Of a stretch of DNA of 64,000 nucleotides, positions 35,465 through 42,854 are shown one piece after another; position 1 is the stretch's first letter; each line of letters opens with the position of its first letter. A model generated the notes under the pieces. The model saw only the letters and a program-made list of their open reading frames with translations. It was not told where the DNA came from and searched no databases. Made by a program: the position numbers and the translations under genes. The stretch spans positions 3,348,001 to 3,412,000 of the forward strand of contig OY782858.1 in NCBI GenBank assembly GCA_963678465.1, read 5' to 3'. The stretch is from Paludibacter sp963678465. Lineage in GTDB: Bacteria > Bacteroidota > Bacteroidia > Bacteroidales > Paludibacteraceae.

Positions 35465-36667
35465 ATGGGAAAAGTATTGATTATCGGTGCCGGAGGTGTT
35501 GGAACCGTGGTGGCTCATAAAGTAGCTCAAAATCCGGACGTATTTACTGAAATCATATTGGCCAGTCGTACCAAATCGAAATGCGATGTGATAGCTGCCG
35601 ACGTACTGAAACGTTACGGAGTAGTAATAAAAACAGCTCAGGTGGATGCTGACATTGTACCTGAACTTGTAAAACTATTCAACGATCATAAGCCTGAATT
35701 AGTGATCAATGTGGCGCTTCCTTATCAGGACCTTACCATTATGGACGCTTGCCTCGAAGCCGGAGTAAACTATATGGATACTGCCAATTACGAGCCTAAG
35801 GACGAAGCACACTTCGAATATAGCTGGCAATGGGCGTACAAAGAAAAATTCGAGAAAGCAGGACTCACTGCTATACTTGGTTGTGGTTTCGACCCAGGAG
35901 TAACAAGCATTTATACTGCTTATGCCGCCAAACATCATTTCGACGAAATTCATTACCTGGATATTGTAGACTGTAATGCCGGCGATCATCACAAGGCTTT
36001 TGCTACCAACTTTAATCCCGAAATTAATATTCGTGAAGTTTCGCAACGTGGAAAATACTGGGAAAACGGTGAATGGGTGGAAACAGAACCACACGAAATT
36101 CACCAACCACTCAACTATCCCGAAATTGGCCCAAAAGAATCGTATGTGATTTACCATGAGGAGTTGGAATCGCTTGTAAAAAACTTCCCGACTATAAAAC
36201 GTGCTCGTTTTTGGATGACATTTGGTCAGGAATACTTAACGCACTTGCGCGTGATTCAGAATATTGGTATGGCACGTATTGACGAAGTGGATTATAACGG
36301 ACAAAAAATTGTGCCGATTCAGTTCCTGAAAGCAGTACTTCCTAATCCGGGCGATTTGGGCGAAAACTACACTGGCTGGACTTCTATCGGCTGTCGCATC
36401 AAAGGTTTGAAAGATGGAAAGGAAGTAACTTATTACGTTTACAATAATTGTAGCCACGAGGCAGCTTATAAGGAAACCGGAACTCAGGGCGTAAGTTACA
36501 CTACCGGAGTGCCTGCTATGATTGGCGCCATGATGTTCCTGAAAGGATTGTGGAAAAAACCGGGTGTTTACAATGTCGAAGAATTCAATCCCGATCCATT
36601 CATGGAGCAATTGAACATTCAGGGTTTGCCTTGGGTTGAATTACACAATGTAGATCTGGAGCTGTAA
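35465..36667 (+). CDS. Saccharopine-dehydrogenase-family carboxynorspermidine/carboxyspermidine dehydrogenase
   Basis: 400 residues. Rossmann start MGKVLIIGAGGVGTVVAHKVA, then DTANYEPKDEAHF and ILGCGFDPGVTSIYTAYAA, as in the Lys9-like carboxynorspermidine dehydrogenase (CANSDH/CASDH) group. The enzyme condenses aspartate semialdehyde with putrescine or diaminopropane and reduces it to carboxyspermidine or carboxynorspermidine. The divergent aguA-aguB pair produces putrescine, which supports this over true saccharopine dehydrogenase. The decarboxylase partner (CANSDC/NspC) is not in the window. A shared terminator follows. Confidence 0.87.
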   Translation: MGKVLIIGAGGVGTVVAHKVAQNPDVFTEIILASRTKSKCDVIAADVLKRYGVVIKTAQVDADIVPELVKLFNDHKPELVINVALPYQDLTIMDACLEAGVNYMDTANYEPKDEAHFEYSWQWAYKEKFEKAGLTAILGCGFDPGVTSIYTAYAAKHHFDEIHYLDIVDCNAGDHHKAFATNFNPEINIREVSQRGKYWENGEWVETEPHEIHQPLNYPEIGPKESYVIYHEELESLVKNFPTIKRARFWMTFGQEYLTHLRVIQNIGMARIDEVDYNGQKIVPIQFLKAVLPNPGDLGENYTGWTSIGCRIKGLKDGKEVTYYVYNNCSHEAAYKETGTQGVSYTTGVPAMIGAMMFLKGLWKKPGVYNVEEFNPDPFMEQLNIQGLPWVELHNVDLEL

Positions 36668-36695
36668 AAAATAGTGTAAAAACAAATAGTGAATG

Positions 36696-36740
36696 AAAAG
36701 ACAGGAATACGACCATTGGTTGCGATTCCTGTCTTTTTTT
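36696..36740. terminator. Bidirectional terminator
   Basis: Perfect inverted repeat AAAAGACAGGAAT (36696-36708) / ATTCCTGTCTTTT (36725-36737) followed by T. It lies between the convergent dehydrogenase and pnuC genes; the pnuC stop codon overlaps its T tract. Confidence 0.85.
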
Positions 36741-37326
36741 ATATCTGAAGAGATTTTTTCCATTGCCGATAGCCAATGATGGCCATTACGGTGTAAATAA
36801 CAAATAAAATGGCAGTGGGGTACAATGCTTTGTAAAAATAGAGCCCGGCCGAAACGCTGTCTACTATTATCCATAGCCACCAATGTTCAATCATTTTGCG
36901 TGCCAGCATCCAGGTGGCTACTATGCTTAGCGCTGTTGTAAAAGCATCGGCTTTGGGAAGTGGAGAGTCGGTGTATTCTGACAGTATAAAGTAATACAGA
37001 AAATAAAAAACTAATGCTGTAATCAGAATGATTGCTCCCGACAGGGGTGTTGTTCGTTTTACGGGGAGTTCTTTGCGGTTTTCGGGTTTACCAGCCTTCC
37101 AACTGATCCAGCCAAATACGCTGACGCCCAGATAATAAAACTGCAGGCTCATATCAGCATAAAACTTCGACTGAAAAAAGACAACCACATACAGTGAAGA
37201 GCATAAAAACCCGAAAATCCACAAACTAACTTTTTGTTTTATGGATAAATAAAGGTAAATAATACTCAATGCCGAGCCTAGCAATTCTATCCAGTTGGCC
37301 TGTAGGTAGGTAAAAACCATTTCCAT
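36739..37326 (-). CDS. pnuC: PnuC-family nicotinamide riboside (or related vitamin) transporter
   Basis: 195 residues from the ATG at 37326; the longer frame starts with TTG. Seven membrane segments in the SWEET-like PnuC arrangement (NWIELLGSALSIIYLYLSI, then YYLGVSVFGWISW, and WWLWIIVDSVSAGLYF). PnuC members import nicotinamide riboside; some Bacteroidota relatives (PnuT) take thiamine. No thiamine riboswitch is seen before the gene and no kinase neighbour exists, so the substrate stays open. Confidence 0.83.
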   Translation of the reverse strand: MEMVFTYLQANWIELLGSALSIIYLYLSIKQKVSLWIFGFLCSSLYVVVFFQSKFYADMSLQFYYLGVSVFGWISWKAGKPENRKELPVKRTTPLSGAIILITALVFYFLYYFILSEYTDSPLPKADAFTTALSIVATWMLARKMIEHWWLWIIVDSVSAGLYFYKALYPTAILFVIYTVMAIIGYRQWKKSLQI

Positions 37327-37342
37327 CGTTTTATTATAAAAC

Positions 37343-37383
37343 AATCAATTTTTCCAAAGTTATAAACTTCGGAAAAATTGATT
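37343..37383 (-). terminator. Terminator of the C-terminal processing protease gene
   Basis: Perfect 13-bp inverted repeat (37343-37355 / 37371-37383, core CAATTTTTCC / GGAAAAATTG). On the minus strand it is followed by TGTTTTAT. It lies between ctpA and pnuC. Confidence 0.7.
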
Positions 37384-37412
37384 CATTTTTAGGTTGTATT
37401 TCTTTAGCGTGT

Positions 37413-38996
37413 CTATTTCAGCAAACTTTCGTAAGTTCCGGGTGTTTGTAAAATCTGTATCGCTTTATTCAACGATTCGTTTTCGACATCAATCACTTGA
37501 TAGTATTCGTTTATTTCCCATAAATCCCGGGCAATAAGCGCTTTGATTTGCAATTTTATTAATGGCTTAGATGTTTCAAACTGAGCTGAGTTAAATTCAA
37601 TTTTTTCTTTCTCCGCTAAAAGTTTCAATTTTTCAAGCACTTCATCATTTGTTTGGAACAATGCGTTGAATTTCTCGAACTTAGGATATTTCTTTTTCAA
37701 TTCGGCTCTGTTTTGGTCGATGTACTGAACCACCACTTTGTTGATTACGCCACGATTTCCTATTTTATTATAGTATTCGGTATAAAAAGTGGTATCGAGC
37801 GGTACGAAAATGTCGGGCATAATGCCTCCGCCTCCGTACACATTCCGTTTGAGCTGAAGGGTTTGATACCGCAGCGAGTCGGGGAAATGAATGCTGTCGG
37901 CATGCAACAGTTCTCCATGATTAAATCTGTTAATCAGCTCTTTCGAGTACTTCTCTAAACCATCTTTATAGGGTTTTTGTATCGAACGTCCGGTAGGTGT
38001 ATAATACCTGGCAGTAGTGAGGCGCAACATGGAGCCGTCGGCCAATGGTAGCTGGCGTTGTACAAGTCCTTTCCCAAAAGTACGTCGGCCTACAATGATG
38101 GCCCGATCCCAATCCTGCAATGCTCCGGCCACAATTTCACTTGCTGAAGCCGAATATTCATCGACAAGAACAATCAGTTTGCCGGTTTCGAAACGACCGC
38201 TTGCTGTCGATTCCATTACGCTTTTAGGCTGGTTAAGTCCCTGGGTATAGACAATAAGTTTATTCCGGTTCAGAAATTCGTCAGCAAGTTGATGTGCTGC
38301 ATTCAGATATCCTCCACCGTTCCCTTTTAAGCTAAGAATTAGGCTTTTCATTCCCAATTTACTCAGTTTTGTAAAGGCTTTCTGGAATTCGTCGACGGTG
38401 GTGCTTCCGAAATTATTTATTTTGATATAGCCAATGTCTTTGCCTATCATATAAGAAGCATCGATGCTGAAAACAGGAATCTTGTCGCGCGTTATTTTGA
38501 AGAGGAGTAACTCCGCTTTTCCGTTTCTTTTTATTTTTACATTTACTTCCGAGCCTTTAGGACCCCGCAAGCGCTTCATAATGCCCGAGTTTTGTATTCC
38601 TACGCCGGCAATTAGCTCGTCGTTGATGTAAATCATTCTGTCGCCCGGCAATACCCCAACTTTTTCGGAAGGACTACCCGATACGGTTTGTACTACCAGT
38701 AAAGTGTCGTCGAGTAGTTGGAATTGTATGCCTACTCCTTCGAAACTTCCTTCGAGTGGTTCGTTTACGCGATCGACTTCTTCTTTTGGAATGTACGATG
38801 AATGTGGATCTAATTTTTTTAACATCGCTTCAATGGCCGTTTCGACTAACTTTTTATCGCTTACCGAATCGACATATAAACTTGTTATGGCGGTGATAGC
38901 GTTGTTCAGTTTTCGTTGTTGAATCGACGTATAACCTTGCCCGTAAACAACAGTCGACGAGATGATTGAGAGAAAAATAATGAGGTATTTCTTCAT
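37413..38996 (-). CDS. ctpA: S41-family C-terminal processing peptidase
   Basis: 527 residues. Signal peptide ends before Gln (VYG|QGYT). PDZ domain at about 85-165 (GVGIQFQLLDDTLLVVQTV, PSEKVGVLPGDRMIYIN), then the S41 tail-specific protease core with the catalytic serine in DEYSASASEIVAGALQD and the lysine about 25 residues later in FGKGLVQRQ. Periplasmic serine protease that trims C-termini of substrates. It has a C-terminal extension of about 150 residues, common in Bacteroidota. A -7 box lies 21 bp before the ATG. Gene symbol by family. Confidence 0.9.
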   Translation of the reverse strand: MKKYLIIFLSIISSTVVYGQGYTSIQQRKLNNAITAITSLYVDSVSDKKLVETAIEAMLKKLDPHSSYIPKEEVDRVNEPLEGSFEGVGIQFQLLDDTLLVVQTVSGSPSEKVGVLPGDRMIYINDELIAGVGIQNSGIMKRLRGPKGSEVNVKIKRNGKAELLLFKITRDKIPVFSIDASYMIGKDIGYIKINNFGSTTVDEFQKAFTKLSKLGMKSLILSLKGNGGGYLNAAHQLADEFLNRNKLIVYTQGLNQPKSVMESTASGRFETGKLIVLVDEYSASASEIVAGALQDWDRAIIVGRRTFGKGLVQRQLPLADGSMLRLTTARYYTPTGRSIQKPYKDGLEKYSKELINRFNHGELLHADSIHFPDSLRYQTLQLKRNVYGGGGIMPDIFVPLDTTFYTEYYNKIGNRGVINKVVVQYIDQNRAELKKKYPKFEKFNALFQTNDEVLEKLKLLAEKEKIEFNSAQFETSKPLIKLQIKALIARDLWEINEYYQVIDVENESLNKAIQILQTPGTYESLLK

Positions 38997-39016
38997 TTCT
39001 AAAATTTAAAATGGCA

Positions 39017-39024
39017 CAAATTTA
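39017..39024 (-). promoter_or_regulatory. -7 box upstream of ctpA
   Basis: Minus-strand TAAATTTG, TAnnTTTG match, 21 bp before the start codon at 38996. Confidence 0.45.
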
Positions 39025-39074
39025 CTAATTTAATCCTTAAAGTGTGGTATGATGGCAGAATATATAAGCATCTG

Positions 39075-39713
39075 CTAACAATAAAACAGCTTTAAGATCT
39101 GACAGCCGGCATTCAGCTCCGATGGTTGGCAGGCTTTTATCACTGATATGGTTTTATAAATATCTTCAATTTTCATGAAACTTGTATCTGTTTCGATACA
39201 AAGTTGATTTAACGGTGTTACATCCACGCTCAATGGATTAAACTTTTCTCCGAACGAAAGAATAAAGCCCATTTTCAACAATTGTTTGGCTAGCTCGGGC
39301 TTGCCTCTGAATCCATGAATAATCCAGGCTTGCTTTGGTTGCATTTGTTTTTTCATAGCCATTATTTCGTTGAAACTTGCAACTGCGTGTATAATCAATG
39401 GTTTCCCAAGCTTTTCCGACAGCATAACCTGTCGCTCGAAATAATAATCCTGCTCTTTGATGCTGGCGATGCTGTTTTTATCAAGGCCACACTCTCCAAT
39501 GGCTACCACCATTTTGTTGGCTGCCAGTTTCTCAAGTTCCACTATCATTAGAGTGTCGGCTAAATGAACATCCCAGGGATGAATTCCTATCGAACAATAA
39601 CTTTCGGGATGTGCGTCAAAGAAAAGTTTTGCTTCATCTATTTTCAGATTTCGAACGGCAAATGGATTGTGATTTTGCTCGCTGTGCGTGTGAATGTCGA
39701 TATAAGCAGTCAT
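39075..39713 (-). CDS. Short TatD-family hydrolase
   Basis: 212 residues, shorter than TatD (about 260). Metal-binding motifs are present: YIDIHTHSEQ at the N-terminus, the GIHPWDVH segment, IGECGLDKN (metal glutamate), PLIIHAV and IIHGFRGKP, and IETDTSF near the end. So the active site looks complete, and the shortness comes from loops. Members act as 3'-5' DNases or D-amino-acyl-tRNA deacylases. This compact form is common in Bacteroidales. ATG start. Confidence 0.82.
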   Translation of the reverse strand: MTAYIDIHTHSEQNHNPFAVRNLKIDEAKLFFDAHPESYCSIGIHPWDVHLADTLMIVELEKLAANKMVVAIGECGLDKNSIASIKEQDYYFERQVMLSEKLGKPLIIHAVASFNEIMAMKKQMQPKQAWIIHGFRGKPELAKQLLKMGFILSFGEKFNPLSVDVTPLNQLCIETDTSFMKIEDIYKTISVIKACQPSELNAGCQILKLFYC

Positions 39714-39782
39714 TTTTCTTGCCGTGGATGATTGATTTTTAAAAACAATGGAACAAAAGTATAAAATTTCATTGAAAAATTG

Positions 39783-39790
39783 TAACTTTG
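39783..39790 (+). promoter_or_regulatory. -7 box upstream of sahH
   Basis: TAACTTTG, TAnnTTTG match, 61 bp before the ATG at 39852; -33 not clear. Confidence 0.55.
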
Positions 39791-39851
39791 CAGCCCTTTA
39801 AACTGATTAATAAAACAATAAAAATCAAAACGTTAATTAAAACATATCATC

Positions 39852-41267
39852 ATGACTGAATTATTCAGCAATTTACCTTACAAAGTAGCCGATATTGCTC
39901 TTGCCGATTTCGGACGAAAAGAAATTGAATTGGCAGAAAAAGAAATGCCGGGTTTAATGGCCCTGCGTGCAAAATACGGACAACAAAAACCACTTAAAGG
40001 AGCCCGCATCATGGGTTCGCTTCACATGACTATTCAAACGGCCGTACTTATCGAGACGCTCGTGGAACTGGGTGCCGAAGTTCGTTGGTGTAGTTGTAAT
40101 ATTTATTCAACTCAGGATCACGCTGCTGCCGCTATTGCTGCTGCCGGAGTGCCTGTTTATGCATGGAAAGGTGAAACACTCGAAGAATACTGGTGGTGTA
40201 CGCTTCAGGCGCTGACTTTCGAAGGACATCAGGGACCTACCGTGATTGTTGACGATGGAGGCGATGCTACCATGATGATTCATGTGGGTGTGGCTGCCGA
40301 AAAAGATGCAACTGTTCTTGATAAAACTGTTGATGGCGAAGATGAGCGTCTGCTTTATGCCATTCTGAAAAATGTGCTCAAAGAAGACAATGGCATCTGG
40401 AGCAGAATGACTCCCGGAATTCGTGGAGTGTCGGAAGAAACAACAACAGGAGTTCACCGTTTGTACCAAATGTTGGAAGAAGGCTCGTTGCTGTTCCCTG
40501 CTTTTAACGTGAACGACTCGGTGACCAAATCGAAATTCGATAATCTCTATGGCTGTCGCGAATCGCTGGCCGATGGAATCAAACGTGCTACCGACGTAAT
40601 GTTGGCTGGTAAAGTGGTGGTAGTTTGCGGCTATGGCGATGTAGGTAAAGGTTGTGCTAAATCGATGCTGGCTTATGGCGCACGCGTAATCGTAACTGAA
40701 ATTGATCCGATTTGTGCTTTGCAGGCTTCGATGGAAGGTTTCCGCGTAACCACTATCGAAGAAGCATTGGCCGAAGGAAATATCTATGTTACTACTACTG
40801 GAAATAAAGACATTATCCGCATTGAGCACATCGAAAAAATGAAGGATAGCGCGATTATTTGCAATATCGGTCATTTCGATAACGAAATTCAGGTAGATAA
40901 ACTGAAAAAATATCCGGGCATTGAACTCGTAAACATCAAGCCACAGGTAGATAAATACATTTTCCCCGATGGACACAGCGTGTTGTTGCTTGCTGATGGT
41001 AGGCTAGTGAATTTGGGTTGTGCCACAGGTCATCCTTCGTTCGTGATGAGTAACTCATTTACAAACCAAACTCTTGCTCAGATCGAGTTGTATACCAAAG
41101 ATTATCCTGTAAATGTGTATCGTTTACCAAAACATTTGGACGAAGAAGTAGCACGTCTGCACCTAGAACAACTCGGTGTGAAACTTACCGTACTTACCCC
41201 TGAACAGGCTGCTTATATTGGCGTAGATCAAAATGGTCCGTATAAACCTGAGCATTACAGATACTAA
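39852..41267 (+). CDS. sahH: Adenosylhomocysteinase
   Basis: 471 residues, full length. NAD-dependent hydrolysis of S-adenosylhomocysteine to homocysteine and adenosine, which keeps methylation running. Landmarks: GSLHMTIQTAVLIETL, FNVNDSVTKSKFDN, NAD loop VCGYGDVGKGCAKS, ICNIGHFDNEIQ and the C-terminal GVDQNGPYKPEHYRY. ATG start, own -7 box and terminator, so monocistronic. Confidence 0.98.
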   Translation: MTELFSNLPYKVADIALADFGRKEIELAEKEMPGLMALRAKYGQQKPLKGARIMGSLHMTIQTAVLIETLVELGAEVRWCSCNIYSTQDHAAAAIAAAGVPVYAWKGETLEEYWWCTLQALTFEGHQGPTVIVDDGGDATMMIHVGVAAEKDATVLDKTVDGEDERLLYAILKNVLKEDNGIWSRMTPGIRGVSEETTTGVHRLYQMLEEGSLLFPAFNVNDSVTKSKFDNLYGCRESLADGIKRATDVMLAGKVVVVCGYGDVGKGCAKSMLAYGARVIVTEIDPICALQASMEGFRVTTIEEALAEGNIYVTTTGNKDIIRIEHIEKMKDSAIICNIGHFDNEIQVDKLKKYPGIELVNIKPQVDKYIFPDGHSVLLLADGRLVNLGCATGHPSFVMSNSFTNQTLAQIELYTKDYPVNVYRLPKHLDEEVARLHLEQLGVKLTVLTPEQAAYIGVDQNGPYKPEHYRY

Positions 41268-41322
41268 TTCTTTTTAGAGTCAGGTTTGCTCTGGCCTGAT
41301 CCTGAAATTCTTTTTATATTTC

Positions 41323-41358
41323 AAACTGCCTTCTGCCTTAGGGTTGAAGGCAGTTTTT
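41323..41358 (+). terminator. sahH terminator
   Basis: Perfect 11-bp inverted repeat AAACTGCCTTC (41323-41333) / GAAGGCAGTTT (41346-41356), then T. Confidence 0.9.
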
Positions 41359-41471
41359 ATTTAAAAAGTGGATTCAAGAAGCTCTGGAGTTTTTGTTTCA
41401 ATTTTGTTCCGCTTTAATTTATTGTTTTGCAATTGCTTGGTTTAATAAATAAAACTTTTTTCAATCAGTTC

Positions 41472-41502
41472 TTTGTAATTTAGAAAAAATGCCGTATCTT
41501 TG
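41472..41502 (+). promoter_or_regulatory. Promoter of tRNA-Arg
   Basis: TTTG (41472-41475), 19-bp spacer, TATCTTTG (41495-41502), an ideal Bacteroidota promoter 20 bp before the tRNA. Confidence 0.8.
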
Positions 41503-41522
41503 CACTCGCAAAACAAAACAAT

Positions 41523-41596
41523 GGCTGCGTAGCTCAACTGAATAGAGTACCACACTACGGATGTGGGGGTTACAGGTTTGAATCCTGTCGCGGTCA
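41523..41596 (+). tRNA. tRNA-Arg (ACG)
   Basis: 74 nt with all four stems: acceptor GGCTGCG/CGCGGTC (two G-T pairs), D stem GCTC/GAGT, anticodon stem CCACA/TGTGG with loop CTACGGA (anticodon ACG, to be edited to inosine), T stem ACAGG/CCTGT. CCA is not encoded. The D-loop AACTGAATA has G18 but A19, and the T-loop TTTGAAT has T56, so the usual G19-C56 contact is replaced by a possible A19-U56 pair. Stands alone with its own promoter and terminator. Confidence 0.93.
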
Positions 41597-41615
41597 CTTA
41601 TTTAAAAGTACATTT

Positions 41616-41650
41616 CTCCTTGATAGTTTATTAATTATCAAGGAGTTTTT
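41616..41650 (+). terminator. Terminator of tRNA-Arg
   Basis: Perfect 10-bp inverted repeat CTCCTTGATA (41616-41625) / TATCAAGGAG (41636-41645), then five T, 19 bp after the tRNA. Confidence 0.9.
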
Positions 41651-41677
41651 GTCTAAATGATCTTCCTTTTTTTATAG

Positions 41678-42106
41678 CTATTTCAACGCTTTTTTGTAAT
41701 GAATGATTTTTCTCAGGTCCGAAAGATGCTCTTCGTTGAGAATTGTCATCGAAAGCGGAATAAGCTTTCCTATCAATGTGGCTTTTGTAAAACGCTGTTT
41801 TATTTCATCGCTTATCGCTAATTCCAAAACGCCCTGACGCGTCTTTTCAGTAAAATAGAAACTTGTTTTTATTCCTGTATCCCATACCGAAAGCCAAAAA
41901 ACAGTTTTTTTTCTGTAGCTCACTTTACAGAGCCAGGCTTTTCCATCGTTGTAGTAATTCCACTCCGGGTTTAATTCAAATTCAGAACTGGTGATTGTTG
42001 TGTGCAGTTTTTTGTAAATCGAAAAAATTTCTTTTCCTGCAATATTTTCTAAAACATCCATAGTCGGAGTGATACCCGCATCCCGCAATAGTTGAATTTC
42101 GTTCAT
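41678..42106 (-). CDS. DUF3788-domain protein
   Basis: 142 residues. The central part EWNYYNDGKAWLCKVSYRKKTVFWLSVW matches DUF3788 in position and type (I quote only its ends as key: Trp-rich then KKTVFWLSVW). The fold is probably a small alpha-beta domain; function unknown. It follows the YdeI/OmpD-associated gene by 18 bp on the minus strand, so both are likely co-transcribed. ATG start. Confidence 0.75.
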   Translation of the reverse strand: MNEIQLLRDAGITPTMDVLENIAGKEIFSIYKKLHTTITSSEFELNPEWNYYNDGKAWLCKVSYRKKTVFWLSVWDTGIKTSFYFTEKTRQGVLELAISDEIKQRFTKATLIGKLIPLSMTILNEEHLSDLRKIIHYKKALK

Positions 42107-42124
42107 AACTGATTTCTCCTTTTA

Positions 42125-42682
42125 TTATGTTAATCGTTTCTGTTGTTCGCTGGCGTTTATTGTTTTTTCAAGTCTTGCCAGTCGCGTACTTTCCTGTTTA
42201 GCGCTCACTATCCAGTTTGTAACTGCTTTTTTGTACGATGGCGCTTGTTTTGAGAAAAACTCCCAGGCTATTTTATTGCTTTTAAACGTGTTTTCGAAAT
42301 TTGTATCGAAACCAGAGTACTTATTTTCGTGCGAATAAATCCCAGACTTACTCTCTTTAAGTAGACTGAAAGCTTTTAGACCTTCTGGTGTCATTAATCC
42401 CGCCTTTGTCAGGTTTTCTACCTTCTTTATGTTTATATCGCTCCACACGCTATTGCTTCTGCGTGGTGTGAACCTAATACAGTAGCTTTCTTCATCCACC
42501 GATCTGCGAATGCCATCTATCCATCCAAAACACAAGGCCTGATCTACCGACTCCGACCATGTCATGGATGGTTTCTTAGAACTTATTTTATAAAAACCAA
42601 CGTAGAGTTCCTGGGCTGTTTTATAATGCTCCATGAGCCATTTTCGAAACTCATCTTGTGTTGAGAAAAAATGCAGGTCCAT
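42125..42682 (-). CDS. YdeI/OmpD-associated family protein
   Basis: 185 residues. FRKWLMEHYKTAQELYVGFYK, MTWSESVDQALCFGWIDGIR and IRFTPRRSNSVWSDIN-like motifs are the markers of the YdeI/OmdA family (PF13376 C-terminal part: KKAVTNWIVSAKQESTRLARL). These are small cytoplasmic proteins of unclear role, in some bacteria linked with stress or peptide resistance. First gene of a probable two-gene operon with the DUF3788 gene. Confidence 0.83.
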   Translation of the reverse strand: MDLHFFSTQDEFRKWLMEHYKTAQELYVGFYKISSKKPSMTWSESVDQALCFGWIDGIRRSVDEESYCIRFTPRRSNSVWSDINIKKVENLTKAGLMTPEGLKAFSLLKESKSGIYSHENKYSGFDTNFENTFKSNKIAWEFFSKQAPSYKKAVTNWIVSAKQESTRLARLEKTINASEQQKRLT

Positions 42683-42781
42683 TTTGCTTATTGGTTTTGG
42701 ATATTACATGTGTGAGGACTGATCCTTTGTAAATCAGGTTTCAAAGATAAAAATTATTTTTTCACAAATTTGTGTTTTTTC

Positions 42782-42818
42782 AAAAAAAATCTCCCGACGA
42801 AAATATATTCGCCGGGAG
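42782..42818 (-). terminator. Terminator of the etf/acyl-CoA dehydrogenase operon
   Basis: Minus strand: hairpin CTCCCGGCGAA / TTCGTCGGGAG (one G-T; 42818-42808 and 42801-42791) followed by eight T. It lies 37 bp after the acyl-CoA dehydrogenase stop. Confidence 0.9.
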
Positions 42819-42854
42819 GTTTTAGTTTTTTGTCTTTAAAAGAGTCAAATTGTT

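Noticed and set aside
37327..37412. Thiamine riboswitch before pnuC
   Set aside because: The short gap holds only the ctpA terminator hairpin; no TPP core motif is present.
40107..40976. Long (289-codon) minus-strand frame opposite sahH
   Set aside because: sahH is certain there; the antisense frame is a codon-bias artefact without domain resemblance.
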